Part shown: positions 24,769-36,140 of the stretch, in pieces
Numbering within the stretch: position 1 is the first letter of the stretch
Layout: every line of letters begins with the position of its first letter
NCBI GenBank assembly: GCA_009760855.2
Contig: WPIO01000154.1
Span: forward strand, 365,001-429,000
DNA from: Cristatella mucedo
Lineage: Eukaryota; Bryozoa; Phylactolaemata; Cristatellidae
Reading direction: 5' to 3'
DNA: 64,000 bases
Program-made: the position numbers and the translations under genes
The notes under the pieces: generated by a model
Told to the model about the DNA's origin: nothing
Seen by the model: the letters and a program-made list of their open reading frames with translations, nothing else
Database searches by the model: none

Positions 24769-25575
24769 CCCGTCTCGACTTGTGTAACTACTAGCTACCG
24801 CTGCACGTCAATCCGGGCCTTTGGAATTAGGCGCCTGCAGTTGTCGATGCGAATCCCTGCAGTTCGGCTCGTCGTCTGTCGTCATGAGCGTCGTCGCGCA
24901 GCTGCCACGTGACATCACTTCTCGCCGACGCGACGTGCACGGGCTTCCAGTCAAGAAGCGCGCATCGACATTTCAGGTTCTGTCACTCACTTTCAGGTCC
25001 CTTCATTCTCTCGCTCCAATTATCGGAGCTATTCTCCAAATCAGGTTAGGCGTTGTACTCTTTAATCGTACTTCTGGGGACCTATTCTTCTGGCTCAACT
25101 TGGCTTAAAAAGGGTTAGCTGATTTAACGGCCTCTTTTAAATAGCTGCAGAAAAGCCCCAGTGGCTATCACCGTCGCTTGCAATTGGCAATAAAGGATCG
25201 CCCACCGCAAAAATCGAATCCACTACCCCTGGGTCGTAAAGAGCGAGCACATTACCCCAGAGGTAAGACCTAGTAGCTGTGCCTCTGATAATCTCAAATC
25301 ATTTGGAGACACGGTCTTTAGTTTGTATGCTCCCAAAGCCGAGAACTCACTCCCGACTGACGTCACGACATGCCCTAACTTAACGACATTTAAAAAGAAG
25401 CTAAAACTGCACCGGGTCCTCACAGCATTCGCTGAATACAAGTAATTTGTAAGTTTTTTCTCATGCATGCTGGCATTGTGCCCGTTACCACTAACATTAT
25501 GGTCATGTTTCCTTTACAGCATGTGTAAAGTGCCTAGAAAGAGATTAAATTCTCTGAGAATACAATAAAAATGTA
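24769..25575 (+). mobile_element. L2-A-like LINE, old copy split by a SINE
   Basis: Degenerate C-terminal coding (TCTCGACTTGTGTAAC onward), then a SINE-B at 25116-25268, then UTR and the tail ATGTGTAAAGTGCCTAGAAA. More diverged than other L2-A copies. Confidence 0.75.
25116..25268 (-). mobile_element. SINE-B inserted in old L2-A
   Basis: Minus copy from GTTAGCTGATTTAACGGCC to the degraded B box AAAATCGAATCC and A-box side. It interrupts the L2-A copy. Confidence 0.75.
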
Positions 25576-25581
25576 TCATTA

Positions 25582-25755
25582 CAGTCGACTCCGCGTATAA
25601 GAATGCTGGCTATCGGAAGTACTGTGCTTATAAGAATAGCAGCTCCGCGACCCACATTTACTCTAGCTACAGTCTCACTCCGCATATGGCCAAACTCCGC
25701 CTTTAAAAATGGCCAATTGTTGGCACGAGCGTATTCTTATAAGCGGAGTTGACTG
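25582..25755. mobile_element. pogo/Tigger-like MITE, 174 bp
   Basis: Terminal inverted repeats CAGTCGACTCCGCGTATAAG and (other end, reverse complement) CAGTCAACTCCGCTTATAAG match at 18 of 20. CAGT ends are typical of the pogo/Tigger branch of Tc1-mariner. TA precedes the left end; AA follows the right end, one change from the expected TA duplication. It sits just after an L2-A tail and has no coding capacity. Confidence 0.7.
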
Positions 25756-26149
25756 AATTATAATAAAATTATTAAGCAGATTTTAGTTTATTTTTATTTG
25801 GGTATTAAGCATATTTTTCCTAATCCCTAACGCCTAAAATATAGAGAAAATAGTTACAGTTACACAACTAATTTGCATCTGTGATCAGGAATATTGTATT
25901 TAAAAATTCTCTGGCTTTGTTCTTAGGTATGATGCAGATTTCGGGTTCGCATTTACCTCACAGAATGTCGAGGGCCATGTCTTGGCCCGTGGGCGTGTTG
26001 CGAGCTTCACGTTTTTGCACATTGCACACATTGTGCCGCCACCCAAATTATTGAGGGTTCAACCGAGTTTACACAGTGAGTCGTGCTTACTACCTGCTTC
26101 CTACCTACTTCTGTCTTACTTCGGCCTTTCTTTTTTGTAGGAAGTGTAC

Positions 26150-26318
26150 ACTGCCGCGCTGGTTTGACCCGGTCGTTAAGGTGCTCGCCTCGATCCAAGG
26201 TCAATGTGAATGTATTTGATAACCGATGTCGTGGGCTCGAGCCTCGTAGCGTATGTGAAGCACCTGAATAGAGATTAAGTTATCCTAGGGCGCTGTAAAA
26301 TGAATTATATTTGCATTT
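26150..26318 (+). mobile_element. SINE-A
   Basis: GCGCTGGTTTGACCCGGTCG, GTGGGCTCGAGCCTCG, then tail GAAGCACCTGAATAGAGATT and AGGGCGCTG. An extra 25-bp insert follows the A-box region, also seen at 17.4 and 36.0 kb, suggesting a subfamily. Confidence 0.8.
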
Positions 26319-26329
26319 ATGCCTTCCTC

Positions 26330-28399
26330 TCAGTCTTGCTCCCATGTCGCTCCGCCCTGGTGTTTGGCGGAAAAATTACTTTTATTGCTTTTGTTACAGA
26401 GGTAGGAAACTGCCCTCCTCAAACCATTTCACGATGAATTTGAGATAAACCTTCCACGATTGCTTTTATCGCCCGCCTCCTCACTATCCGATTCACGTGT
26501 AACTAGCTCGCAGACTCCCATAAAGACAGACTCTAGCGGAACGCTACGTCGATTTTCCGGGCGAGTCGTCCTCCGTGCTTTATAAAGCCATGAAGAAGGC
26601 GTGCCCTTGATGGCGTCTATGATTGGTCGCTTGCGTGGCCTTTCCCGAGTCTTGGCCAACCAATAGGACCACGTTTGGCTGCTGAATCTACGTAGTCTTC
26701 CTTAAGTCTTGGACCGTTCCCAAAATTGGTGACGCATACACCGAAGGCTCGAGCCGAGTAGAAGCAGCTACGAAGCAAGACTCATCATGTAAGTGCCCGG
26801 CTTTAGGCAGACATGCAATTGTAGAGTACTTTCTATAAAAGTGTTACTGGAAATGGACTTAGCGAATTATTTTAGCGTACGCTATCTCAAAGTAAGAGAG
26901 CTGTGAATAGTAGTACGTGATTGACATCGATGCATCTAGAGGTCGTGACCTGTACCCAGCAGATGCATTTTTTCTGCGTGCGAGGACAATCTTTTCAAAA
27001 GCAGAACGAAGGAGTACCCTGCGAAATGCATCTGATAAGAGACGCGAGAGCCTACAGAGCATACTTCGGCATGGTCACGTCTGTCGCGGGTAAAGACAGT
27101 TGCCCTGGACAATTCGTTTCACAAGCGAGCACTTCGAGGGAACAGTCGCTGACGGTGAACAATCGCTGCTCGCTGGATGTCATTTCTTGCCCAATATTAG
27201 GTCATGCGTTAAATACAATTACTTAACTTTACGCATTTATTGCAGCATGCTTACAGGCTGGTACAGGTGAGACAAGAGAGCTAGCTGGCTGAAGTTTGCT
27301 AAACCGAGAATTTATCCGGCACCGACCGATTTGCCGCTCAAGCAACTCCTACTTTTGCTTCGTACGGGTCCAAGCGTCCAGCTGGCAAGAGCCATTCGCC
27401 TCCCATCCAAAAGAGTGGCCCCAATTGTGTATATATCCGCCGCACATGCCCTTATCCACGCGCCTTGAAGTCCCCGCCCCCGACGCTCTCCGGAGACGCA
27501 TCGGGTATCTGCACGACGTCGAGCAGCGAGTCGGACAGAGAGTACGATGCTGTAGACTCACATTCCAATGTCCTTGACCGTGGAGAGAAAGCCGCACTTC
27601 CCGAACCAGGAAGACCTCGGTGGCGACCTGATTAGAGACCTCGTTCGCAGCAAGGCCAGCGCTGGGCTACTGAAATTTAGGCTCAAAGAGTAGAACTTTT
27701 CGAAGGAAATTTTGAAAGGAACACATTGGAAAAAACGCCACACACTTTTCCCAACTTTTTCTTCAATCCGCAGCATGGGCTGCCACAATGAAGCCGTTCC
27801 ATTTGACGCTATATAGGAATCGCCGTTAACCTGAGAGAATGGCACTTGTTCTTACACAGTTCATTCGAAAGTTTCATTAAATGGCATCTATTACGAGACG
27901 GTTCACTCGGTCGCTTCAATCCCGCGCTGCTTCGTAACGGGAATAAGTACGGGTCTCTCCCTGTGGCGGACTCTGCGCATCTCAAAGAGAACGACGCCAA
28001 GATGTCGCTGAGCGCCTTCAAGCGTGGCGACTATGGCTGGGAGGTCGGTCGTTGGAGTCTTCAGAATGGTCTCACTTCATGTGGCCATCGAAGGCAAGTT
28101 TATTATTAGTTAGTATACTATAATATGTAATATATAATATACTATAATTGCATATTGTTATTAGTTATTAGATATATTGTTATTAGTTCAAGAAGTGTCC
28201 TTGTTTCCATTGCCTATGGGAGAGCCGCGTCACTAGCCGGCGCACTTTCCCAAAAGGAGCTGGCCACAGCGGCGGACAGAGTTCTCTGTCGGAAAGAATA
28301 ATATCCAGTCGGAGCCGCTGGCAGACCCTTAGAAGTTACGGATTCCACCAATGCACATCAAGTAAGGGCTTCATCAAGCAATTTTTCATAGCTCTAGAC
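26330..28399. other. Mostly unassigned DNA, possible short exons
   Basis: No repeat family or known protein recognised. A CCAAT-containing stretch near 26.66 kb precedes CATCAT/GTAAGTG at 26.79 kb. A 21-nt segment at 27245-27265 lies between TTTATTGCAG and GTGAGACA. Around 28.0-28.1 kb an open stretch ends CATCGAAG/GCAAGT. These look like splice sites, but frames on both strands are open and no gene can be named. Confidence 0.3.
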
Positions 28400-28803
28400 C
28401 AGAGATCGGCAAACTCAGGCCCGATACGGCCTAGCAAGTATCCCAGTCCAGCGTAACGCCCTATCCCCCTAGCTATTTATTGCTGGATCCGGCGGCCTAA
28501 TTGAATTCTCGCAGTCTTGTTCCCCTTTATTACTGCTGGTTGCAGCTCAAGCTGAGGTCCGTGTTTATTTTCACAACTGATATCGGGCTCTTGTTTGAAA
28601 CTGAGGCGCCTGACCAGGAGGGAGGATAAAGGTCACCCTATAATTGTCGCGCGCGTCCTTGAGCCTGTTGCGAGTGTTCGTCTGGCCACGCCCGCTCCGG
28701 CCGGACCTGGTGGAGTGGGCGTGGTCTCCTCTGGCCTAGTTTGCCTTCTTGACCTCCTGAAATGAACGGCCTCCTGGGAGTCCGAAACGTTTGCCGAACC
28801 CTG
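28400..28803. mobile_element. hAT-like non-autonomous DNA transposon, 404 bp
   Basis: Inverted ends CAGAGATCGGCAAAC and CAGGGTTCGGCAAAC (reverse complement of the right end), 13 of 15 matching. The flanks CTCTAGAC (28392-28399) and CTCCAGGC (28804-28811) form an 8-bp target duplication with two transitions, the length hAT elements make. No transposase is present. Confidence 0.75.
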
Positions 28804-29500
28804 CTCCAGGCCATAAGTCAGCAGTTTTCAAGTGCCTCCAATGTGTCTTTCCACAGCTGCTGGAGGCAAAGGTCAAACCAAGTATCTCGGTTGTACTAAT
28901 GATGGTGAGGACGATCGTAGAGTGCGATCAATTCCCCAAGAAGAAGCCGAAGAGGACAGAGAGAGTGGCTCGGAAAAACCCTCTCCTTGCAGTGCTTAAC
29001 CGCTTTCCGGGAAGCAGCACGAGGCTCAAAGCTACGAGCAGCCGCTTCGGAGTCTCGTAAAGAATCGAGCCAATAGGGAGAATGGCTGAATTTTGCTCCA
29101 GAGTTCTCAACATTCGTGATGTCCATCTTGACAAGTTGATGGAAAACACGAGATGAGTCTATTCTGAGAAGCCAGGCTAGCGTGTCGCCGGGATACACTT
29201 GACTTTGAACTTCTTTACAAATGACAGTTTAACATGATGTCGGGACTGATAATTGGGGAGTTCATCGAGAAAAGCTTTTTGCAGCAACAAATCTAGGACA
29301 TCTTGTTGACGAGTTTGTTTGAGGGTTTATTTTTGTACGAATTCAGAGGTAATACATTTTATCTTTGATTCATTTGCTGCTCTTTCTAAATATAGGCCAA
29401 AAGACGTGAATTAGTAAGTGTTCTCGATTGAAATGAGTTAATTTTAAGCTAAACACGCTTTAACTTCTTTGGCGACAAAAGATTTTGCTCTGCAGATACA
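28804..29500. other. Unassigned, with one good exon-like segment
   Basis: 28857-28904 lies between TGTCTTTCCACAG and GTGAGG and is open in phase 0 (LLEAKVKPSISVVLMM). Nothing recognised around it, and no gene assigned. Confidence 0.25.
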
Positions 29501-29544
29501 AGTCTGTGGATCTCATTACCACAATTCGGAGGCATCCTTAGTAC

Positions 29545-29938
29545 GACGCCCTCAGAGAACTTAATCTCTTTCCAGGCACGTTACATTTACACGCTCCCAA
29601 AGCCTGGAACTCCCTCCCGACCTGCGTCAGAACATCCCCTGACCTGACCACATTTAAAAGGAACTTAAAAACACACCTATTTAGGACAGCATTTAGTGGG
29701 TCCCTATGATTCGTCCTTGATGTGCTTATGCGTGCTGACACTGTGCATGCTGCCACTAACTACATCTGCATGCTGATCCTGTGCATGTCACCCCTAACCA
29801 TGTTATTCATTTTGTTTGTTTTTCAAGTATGATTTTACTTACCATTTAATTGCATTTCCCTTTGCAGCAAATGTAAAGCGCCTAGAAAGAGATTAAGTTC
29901 TCTGAGGGCGCTTTATCAAGTACATTATTATTCTTACA
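29545..29938 (+). mobile_element. L2-A LINE with inverted 5' piece
   Basis: 29545-29590 is the reverse complement of the hairpin tail (GACGCCCTCAGAGAACTTAATC); it abuts a forward copy from ACGCTCCCAAAGCCTGG (29592) to the tail at 29.94 kb. Either a 5' inversion made during insertion or two head-to-head insertions. Confidence 0.75.
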
Positions 29939-30379
29939 TTTGCTGTAAAGAAAGCATGATTGAATGGTCAGTAGTAGCATGCTCAATGAACAAGCATGAA
30001 ATTGTTACTCTAGCTTCCTGAAAGTGCCGGTACGAATTTCCAGGTCGTGTGCATTCCTATCTTAAACGCTCGATACAAAAGCCTGCGGGCTTCAATAAGG
30101 GTGAGTCTCCGCCGGATGCGCTGAACTCTTTTGTCACAGTCGCTGAGAGGCTGACAAGCTGACGGTCTCCCCCATCCGCCGAACGCTATCGATACGCTGA
30201 GAGTTCCGCGACCTGTGACCAATGCGGCACCACGGCGTATTCTCACTATCGCCATCTATCCGCAGCGAGGCAGCCGCTCTGACGCACATCCAGGGTGACG
30301 GCGAAACGGACGATACGATGGGCATTGTAGGCGTGGGCCCCTGGGTCGCGACCGGAACGCCAGCCAAAGTTTCGGAGAG

Positions 30380-31189
30380 ATGCCGACCCGCGTGGCGACA
30401 AGCGCGCTGCTACTGGCCACAGCACTGTCCGCCGCCGCTGCCGCCCTAGCAGCAACAGCCGACAAGGCCACGGCGGCGGCGGCGGAAATGCCCAGCGACC
30501 TGCGCGTTGCGTTCCACCCGCCGCCGCCGGCAGCGATGCTAATCGGCGATCGGCTGGAGGTGAGCATCGAGCCGAGCGACAGGCTCGTCGCCTACATGAC
30601 GAGGCGACCGCTTTCCCAGTTTCGCGTCGCCATCTGGAAGCCAAAGACGCCGGTCGTCGGCGTCGTCGTCCTCGAACGATCGGCGCGAGCTACCTACGTA
30701 CACGACGAAGCGAGCGGCGGCGGCGGTGGCGACGACGCTTACGACCTGCTGCTCAACTTACCGCGTCAGCGCGGCAGCGCTGCCGCGGCCGACGAAGGCA
30801 GCGCCGCCGCCGAAGGGGCTCCTCCGACGGCGTCCGCCTCGCCGCCGCCAGCGCTCGCGGCGTTCGCGCTCTCGGCCGAGCGTCTGGGTCACGACGGCGT
30901 GCACCTGCTCGTGTACGAGTCGCCGCTCGCGGGCCGCCGACGGACGAACGGCTCGTCGCACGCGATCGCCGTCGTAGCGCGCGAGCGCTACGCGGCGCGC
31001 GTGACGCGCCCGCGGCGGCTAGCCGACGCGGGCTTTGACGCCGCGCTCGTCGTGCTCGTCTGCCTCGGCGCCTGCTCGCTCGGCTGCCTGACGGGCTTCG
31101 ACGACGTTCGCGACGCGGCGAAGCGAGCGGCGCCGCGCGCCGCCGCCACCGCGGCGGTTTTGCTCGCCGCCTTCGTGCTCATGCCGCTG
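30380..31189 (+). CDS. SLC10-like exon 1
   Basis: 270 codons from ATG at 30380 (context GAGAGATGC). Encodes signal peptide, extracellular domain with a Gly/Ala-rich insert, TM1 (ALVVLVCLGACSLGCL) and half of TM2 to FVLMPL. Donor CTG/GTAAGC, phase 0. Confidence 0.85.
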
Positions 31190-33454
31190 GTAAGCGCCGT
31201 CGCCGCCCGCCCCGCCCCCAACACGCCATAGGCGCTTCGCCGCTCGCGCGCGAAACACCGAGGGGGCGCAGATAGCGAGGTAAACGTCGGGCGCTTCGCG
31301 ACAAAGGTCGGGCCTTTTCAGTCCAGTCCAGTCTGTCGTGAAGCGCGAGCGATTTCTAAACAGCAAACGACTTGTAGCACTCGGGTGCAATCGTACACTG
31401 CAAGGTATAATAATCAGCTCTACCGCAAATGTTAAGGCTAAAGATCGGCTGCAGCTCAGGAACGCCGCGCTCCGATTGGCCAGCGTCTTTGTTCGCGCCT
31501 ATCTGCAGGAGCGCTGCGCTCCAATTGGCTAGCCACGGTCAGGTGGGGACCCCCCTCAGCCAAGTACCAGCAGACTACGTTTAGGCTGGGCGCTGCCATA
31601 GGCTGAGGCTCCCGCTCACGCATCGCGATCCCAACAAGTCCAGTCCAATCCAGCACAGTCAGTCCAGTCACGGTGGGGATCGCTCGGCGCACGCGAGCGG
31701 GTTGAAAGCCGCCGGGGCGCAGTCCGCCGGGCCATACGAAAGACGCGCCCGGGCGCCGCTCCACCGCCATCTTGGCTCCCAGGTGGTGTAGTTCTCAGTG
31801 CGCTGCCTCTGCTATCCGGACAAAGTCTTTAATAATAACAATAAAAATAATAATAACATATTAGTTATAGCTCCCTCGGAGAACTAAATCTCTTTCTAAG
31901 CACTTTGCATTTGCTGCATTGAGTCTTACAGCGAGTCTTACAGACTACGGCGCTCCACCGCCGCACTCTGCCTATCTGCTCTCTCCCTCGTGCCTGCAGG
32001 CGACGTTCGGCTTCTGCAAGGCGGCGGGCCTATCGCACAGCCAGGTGTACGGCGCGCTCTTCGTGGCTCTGCTGCCCGGTGGCGGCGGTCTAGGCCACCT
32101 GGCGGTCAACCTCGTCGACGGGACTGACGTCAGACTGAGCTCACTGGTGAATCTCGTGAACGTCGCGGCGCCTATAGGTACGCGCAGCGCCGTGCGCGAA
32201 ACGCAGAGCGCGGCGGAAGCTGGACTCCAGCGCCCAGAGGGTGGGTTAAAAACGTCGCGTGCCGCCGCTCGCAGCCGCATCGTCGCGGCGACCGCTGCGA
32301 AAGATGGCGGCGTCGCGAGCTCGCTGCTGCTGCTGCTGCTGCTGCAGAGGCGGCGGCGGACACTCGCTCGCTCGCTTGCAGGCACGCTGCCCGTCTGCTT
32401 GCTCACGCTCGGCCGGCTCGTCTCGTCGTCAGGCGACGGCGTCGCGGGGCGGGCGAGCGATCCCAACGTGCAGCTGGCGCTCGCCTGCTCCGCCGGCCCG
32501 GCGCTGCCCTACTGCGCCGGCCTGGCGCTACGCCACTTGCGGCCGTCGGCGGCCGCTGCGCTGCTCAACTGGGTCGCCAAGCCGCTGCAGCTGCTCGCCT
32601 TCGTGCTGCTCGTCACGCTCGGCGTCTACGTAAACGTCGACGCGCTGGAGACGCTCGACGGCCGCTCCGTGGCCGTAGCCTCGGCTCTGCCGCCGTGCGG
32701 CGCCCTGGTCGGCGGGGCGCTGGCGCTCGCCGCGAGACTGGGCGCGCCGGCCGCGCGCACCCTGGCCGCCGAGGTGGCGGCGAGCGGCGGTGCGCTGGCC
32801 GTCCTCGTGCTGCGGCTGTCGCTGCCGCAGCCGGACGCCGACGCGGCGTCGGCGGTGGCGCTGTACGCGCTGCTGTACTTGCCCGCTGCGTTCCTCACGC
32901 TGCTCGCGCTCCGCCGCCTGCGCCGCGGCGTCGTCGACTTCTTCGAGAGGGGCAACTTTGAGTGGCACCAACGCCAGATGATGGCTGACGGCAAGGTCAG
33001 CATCGCAGCGAACGCCCTCTGCCTGACCTCGGGCGACGGCGCTGGCGCCGGCAACACCAGCAAGTGCGGCGAATCCGAGGCGGCGGCTGCTGCACCGCTG
33101 CTGCCGCTCGTCGATGCCACGCCCGACGAGGCGGCGGCGGCGATGGCAATGAGCAGAGAACAGCAGCAGCAACACGAGCGTAGATTCTTCAAAGGGTCGC
33201 CATCTTTCCAGCATCGAGTGCAGGAGCTGCTTTCGACGCAGCAGCCGGCGTCGTTAACGACCCGGCGGTCACGGTCGCTGCTGCGGGTCAGTATCAGAGA
33301 GACGGCGGCGGACTCCGACTGCAGCGATTTCGAAGCGCCGCCGCCGTCGCTGAGAAAAGCTGGAGAAGAAGAGGGAAAAAACGAAGGCGGGAGCCGAAAG
33401 GGCAGAAAGGCGAGGCCGCTGCTCGACAGCAACCGGAAGTCTTCGATCGTCTAA
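30380..33454 (+). CDS. SLC10-family transporter-like protein (SLC10A3/A5 type)
   Basis: Three exons, 30380-31189, 32000-32177 and 32382-33454, join to 2,061 nt (686 residues). An N-terminal signal peptide (LLLATALSAAAAALAATA) and an extracellular domain of about 200 residues come first, as in SLC10A3 and SLC10A5. About nine membrane segments follow. Family marks are LMPLATFGFCKAAGLS, LLPGGGGLGHLAVNLVDGTD (the family's CPGG loop, Cys replaced by Leu), LLNWVAKPLQLLAF and LRLSLPQP. A roughly 150-residue cytoplasmic tail with a short Gln run ends the protein. The best-known SLC10 members import bile salts or steroid sulfates with sodium across the plasma membrane; A3 and A5 have no settled substrate. 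Base composition is far richer in GC and CpG than the flanking repeats. Confidence 0.85.
31826..31918 (-). mobile_element. L2-A LINE 3' end in SLC10-like intron 1
   Basis: (AAT)n, diverged tail CCCTCGGAGAACTAAATCTC and GCATTTGCTGCA. About 80 bp upstream of the exon 2 acceptor. Confidence 0.8.
32000..32177 (+). CDS. SLC10-like exon 2
   Basis: 178 nt after GTGCCTGCAG: ATFGFCKAAGLSHSQVYGAL, the PGGGG loop, then LSSLVNLVNVAAPI. Donor ATAG/GTACGC, phase 1. Confidence 0.87.
32382..33454 (+). CDS. SLC10-like exon 3
   Basis: Follows GCTTGCAG; completes GTLPVCLLTLGRL (TM4), then TM5-TM9 and the cytoplasmic tail to TAA at 33452. The preceding intron (32178-32381, 204 nt) is a multiple of three and has no stop, so retained-intron mRNA would still be translatable. 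Confidence 0.87.
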
Positions 33455-34535
33455 GCGGGGTTTTAACGCAGCGTGACGTCACGATCGAGCTGGAGTATCG
33501 GGGGAGCATCGCCGAGTTCCTGCTCCGGCCACCGAAAGACGCGGGCAGGCAGACCGCGCCGCCGCAGCGCTGCCGCAACGCGGGTCTCGCGACTCCTGCA
33601 ACGGGCGGAGACGCCTTCGAGGCCGGCGTAAAAACGGCATGCCGTGTTTCGGTGCGTGCGGAGAGCTAGCCGTTGGCGGACGCTCCTCGATCGTCGCCTT
33701 CGGGATCGGGGCTGTATGCCCTTGAGTGCGCTCGCCGAAGCTCGGCGGCGCACACGCCTGGTGTACCGCAGCCGAAGCCGCGTTTCGCACCGAAACCCAC
33801 CATGGGCCCGCCCTAATTGTATCGACGAGCGCCCAGAAGACCGTCACGCGGCACACCTTTCGAAAGGTCGACGGCCGAGAGCGGGCACGCCTACCACCGC
33901 CGTAGCATACCGTTCTGACGCAACGCACCAGAAAATTTTCTTGCTGGATTACGTAACTGCGGCGACAGCTACGAAACACCGCTTCCGCTTTGGCAGACGA
34001 CGATAAGGAGCAGCTGAGCAGGCGGAAGCCCGCGGTGGGATCCGCTACAGATCTTGGCAAAGAAGAGAGGCTGAAGAGTTTCATCTGCTAAAGGATCAAA
34101 ATCGAACAAACTCGTCCGCCAGTCTGACCAGCAATCAAAAGTGACGTCTCTCGACTTCGGGTTAAGCGAATACACGAATTGCCTAAGCTCCACGAGCCAC
34201 GCCCAGGAAACAGCCTTCGTGCGAAAGCGAGTTTCCCAACTGACCACTTTCATCGATGGTCAAACTTTCCTGAGTGAACTAACGCTGGGGTACGATGCGA
34301 AGATCAGCTCCGGCCACCATTTTGTATTTAGTACCCTGCTGGTCACGAAGGATGCCCAAATCACCGTGCAGCGCCTGCGACGACCATTTTGGCCCACGCG
34401 CCGAAGCCAGCAGACACACCGACGCCGCTTCCGTCGAATGACATCCGGCCTGCGCCTATCCACTTACAGCCACGTGATGGCGGAGCCGAGTGATGGCTAT
34501 GCCACACCCACATATCCACTTTTAGCCCCCCCCCG
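33455..34535. other. 3' flank of the SLC10-like gene
   Basis: GC-rich at first, then mixed. No repeat family and no confident exon seen. It presumably holds the 3' UTR; no clear AATAAA was noted nearby. Confidence 0.4.
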
Positions 34536-34539
34536 AGCG

Positions 34540-34622
34540 ATTAATAATAATAACAGTACATATGCTATAGCACACTCAGAGAACTGAGTTTTTTTTCTAG
34601 GCACTTTACAGTTTGCTACAGT
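34540..34622 (-). mobile_element. L2-A LINE 3' end
   Basis: (AAT)n and a diverged hairpin tail (CTCAGAGAACTGAG, TAGGCACTTTACAGTTTGC). Very short. Confidence 0.75.
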
Positions 34623-34648
34623 TTCTGTGTAAGCTTTCGTGAGTTGCC

Positions 34649-34745
34649 GCTTGCTCTCTCCCCATTCCCCGTGCTTGCTCTCTCCCCATTCCTCGTGCTT
34701 GCTCTCTCCCCATTCCCCGTGCTTGCTCTCTCCCCATTCCCCGAG
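34649..34745 (+). repeat. 24-bp minisatellite, 4 copies
   Basis: Unit TGCTTGCTCTCTCCCC plus ATTCCCCG, four nearly identical copies. Confidence 0.95.
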
Positions 34746-34749
34746 CTGC

Positions 34750-36000
34750 GTAATTGGTCATGGATTTTCTATCTGCCACTAACGCGTTGGTAGCTGACCG
34801 AGGGTCTCGCAAGCGACAAGGCGGTCTGCTGAAGTTGCACTTCGAGCACACCGCCGGCCAAATGAGCATTTCGAGCTCAGCGTCCGAGCTGCCTCAGCTT
34901 CCGGTGGACACTCGTCTTGACGCATGATTAGGCGCATGCAGCGAGACGGGCAGTTCGGCGGTGTGATCCTGTGCGGCATGGCGCCCGTGTTCCTGCTGAG
35001 GACGGTTGGAGTTTCCCACATACTGCGAGCTTTTTATCGCGCCCTCTTTGAACGGCTACCGGACGTTAGCTTCAAATGGTGTTCACCCTAAGCGCACCGG
35101 AAGTGCTAATTAACTTTGGTTACGGTTGTTTTTGCTTTTGCAATTGACTAATTATTCCAGAGTTTTAGTAGCTGGTTGTCGGAGGCGCAACTTCTCGGAT
35201 ACATTCTAGTTTGAGACGGGCAGTAGAATAGAGGGATCTTACAGAATCCCAGGGTATCCTCGGAATTCGTTAAAACACCACCAGAGCCCGGTCATACCTC
35301 GCTTAATGATACAGATGCAGGTGTATCAGTTTGACGGGCATCTAAAAAGCACTTTGTGCTTTCAATCGTCTTGCTGTTAGACATTAGCCGGAAGCCGCGG
35401 GGCTCATTTAGAGCTGCTGCTTCGTTTTGGCAACGATAGACGACGAGGCCGATGGCCGCTGGCTCCCCCACCCGTCGGAATGGCCGGTTGGCCGCCAATG
35501 GCAGCTTCCCCCTTCCCCCGTTTGACCCGTGCGCCGCTTCGATTGGCGAAGCGCAGGCGTCGAAAATAGGCGCTGCTCTCTTCGTTTCCTGTATGTACCT
35601 TTAGTACACCTGTATATCTGTATCTGTAGCGCACCCGAACACCTAAACATATGGAGAGCACCTGTGCCCACGTGCAGGGCAGTGTATGGTGACCCGATGA
35701 TCCGCGGAGAATGAGCTGGCAGATAATTGAATACTCCGTCGAGCACGGAGCTTCCTTCGATTGACCTGCTTAGCGCTCGCTGCACATTCGACTGACTGCA
35801 TCCCTTTGAAGCTGGCGAATTCGCACGCGGAGGCTCCCAGTTCTTAGCCCCGAGGGCAAAGGGTAACCGAGGGCTACAAGTCGCTCGAGCTTCAAACGCA
35901 ACCCGCTTTGTGGGTTCGAGCCCCACCGAAGGCTTTAATCCTTGATTGCTCGTGGCCAGCGGGGTGATGACGGCCATGGCTCTTCTGCCGCTATGTAAAA
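34750..36000. other. Unassigned; SINE-B-like 3' part near the end
   Basis: No confident gene. At 35908-36000 GTGGGTTCGAGCCCCACC and GATGACGGCCATGGCTCTTC resemble a SINE-B B box and body on the plus strand, but divergence is high. Confidence 0.4.
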
Positions 36001-36002
36001 GA

Positions 36003-36140
36003 AATTGCTCGCCTTTATTGATCGAGGTTAAGGTGAATGTATGCGATGACCGAGGTCGTGGCCTCGAGCCCCGTGGCATATTTGAAGCGCCTCACTAAAG
36101 ACCAAGTACTCTTAGGGCGCTTTGCAAATGAATTCCATAC
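36003..36140 (+). mobile_element. SINE-A, partial
   Basis: Lacks the normal 5' end; contains GACCGAGGTCGTGGCCTCGA, tail GAAGCGCCTCACTAAAGACC and TTAGGGCGCTTTGCAAATG. Confidence 0.7.
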
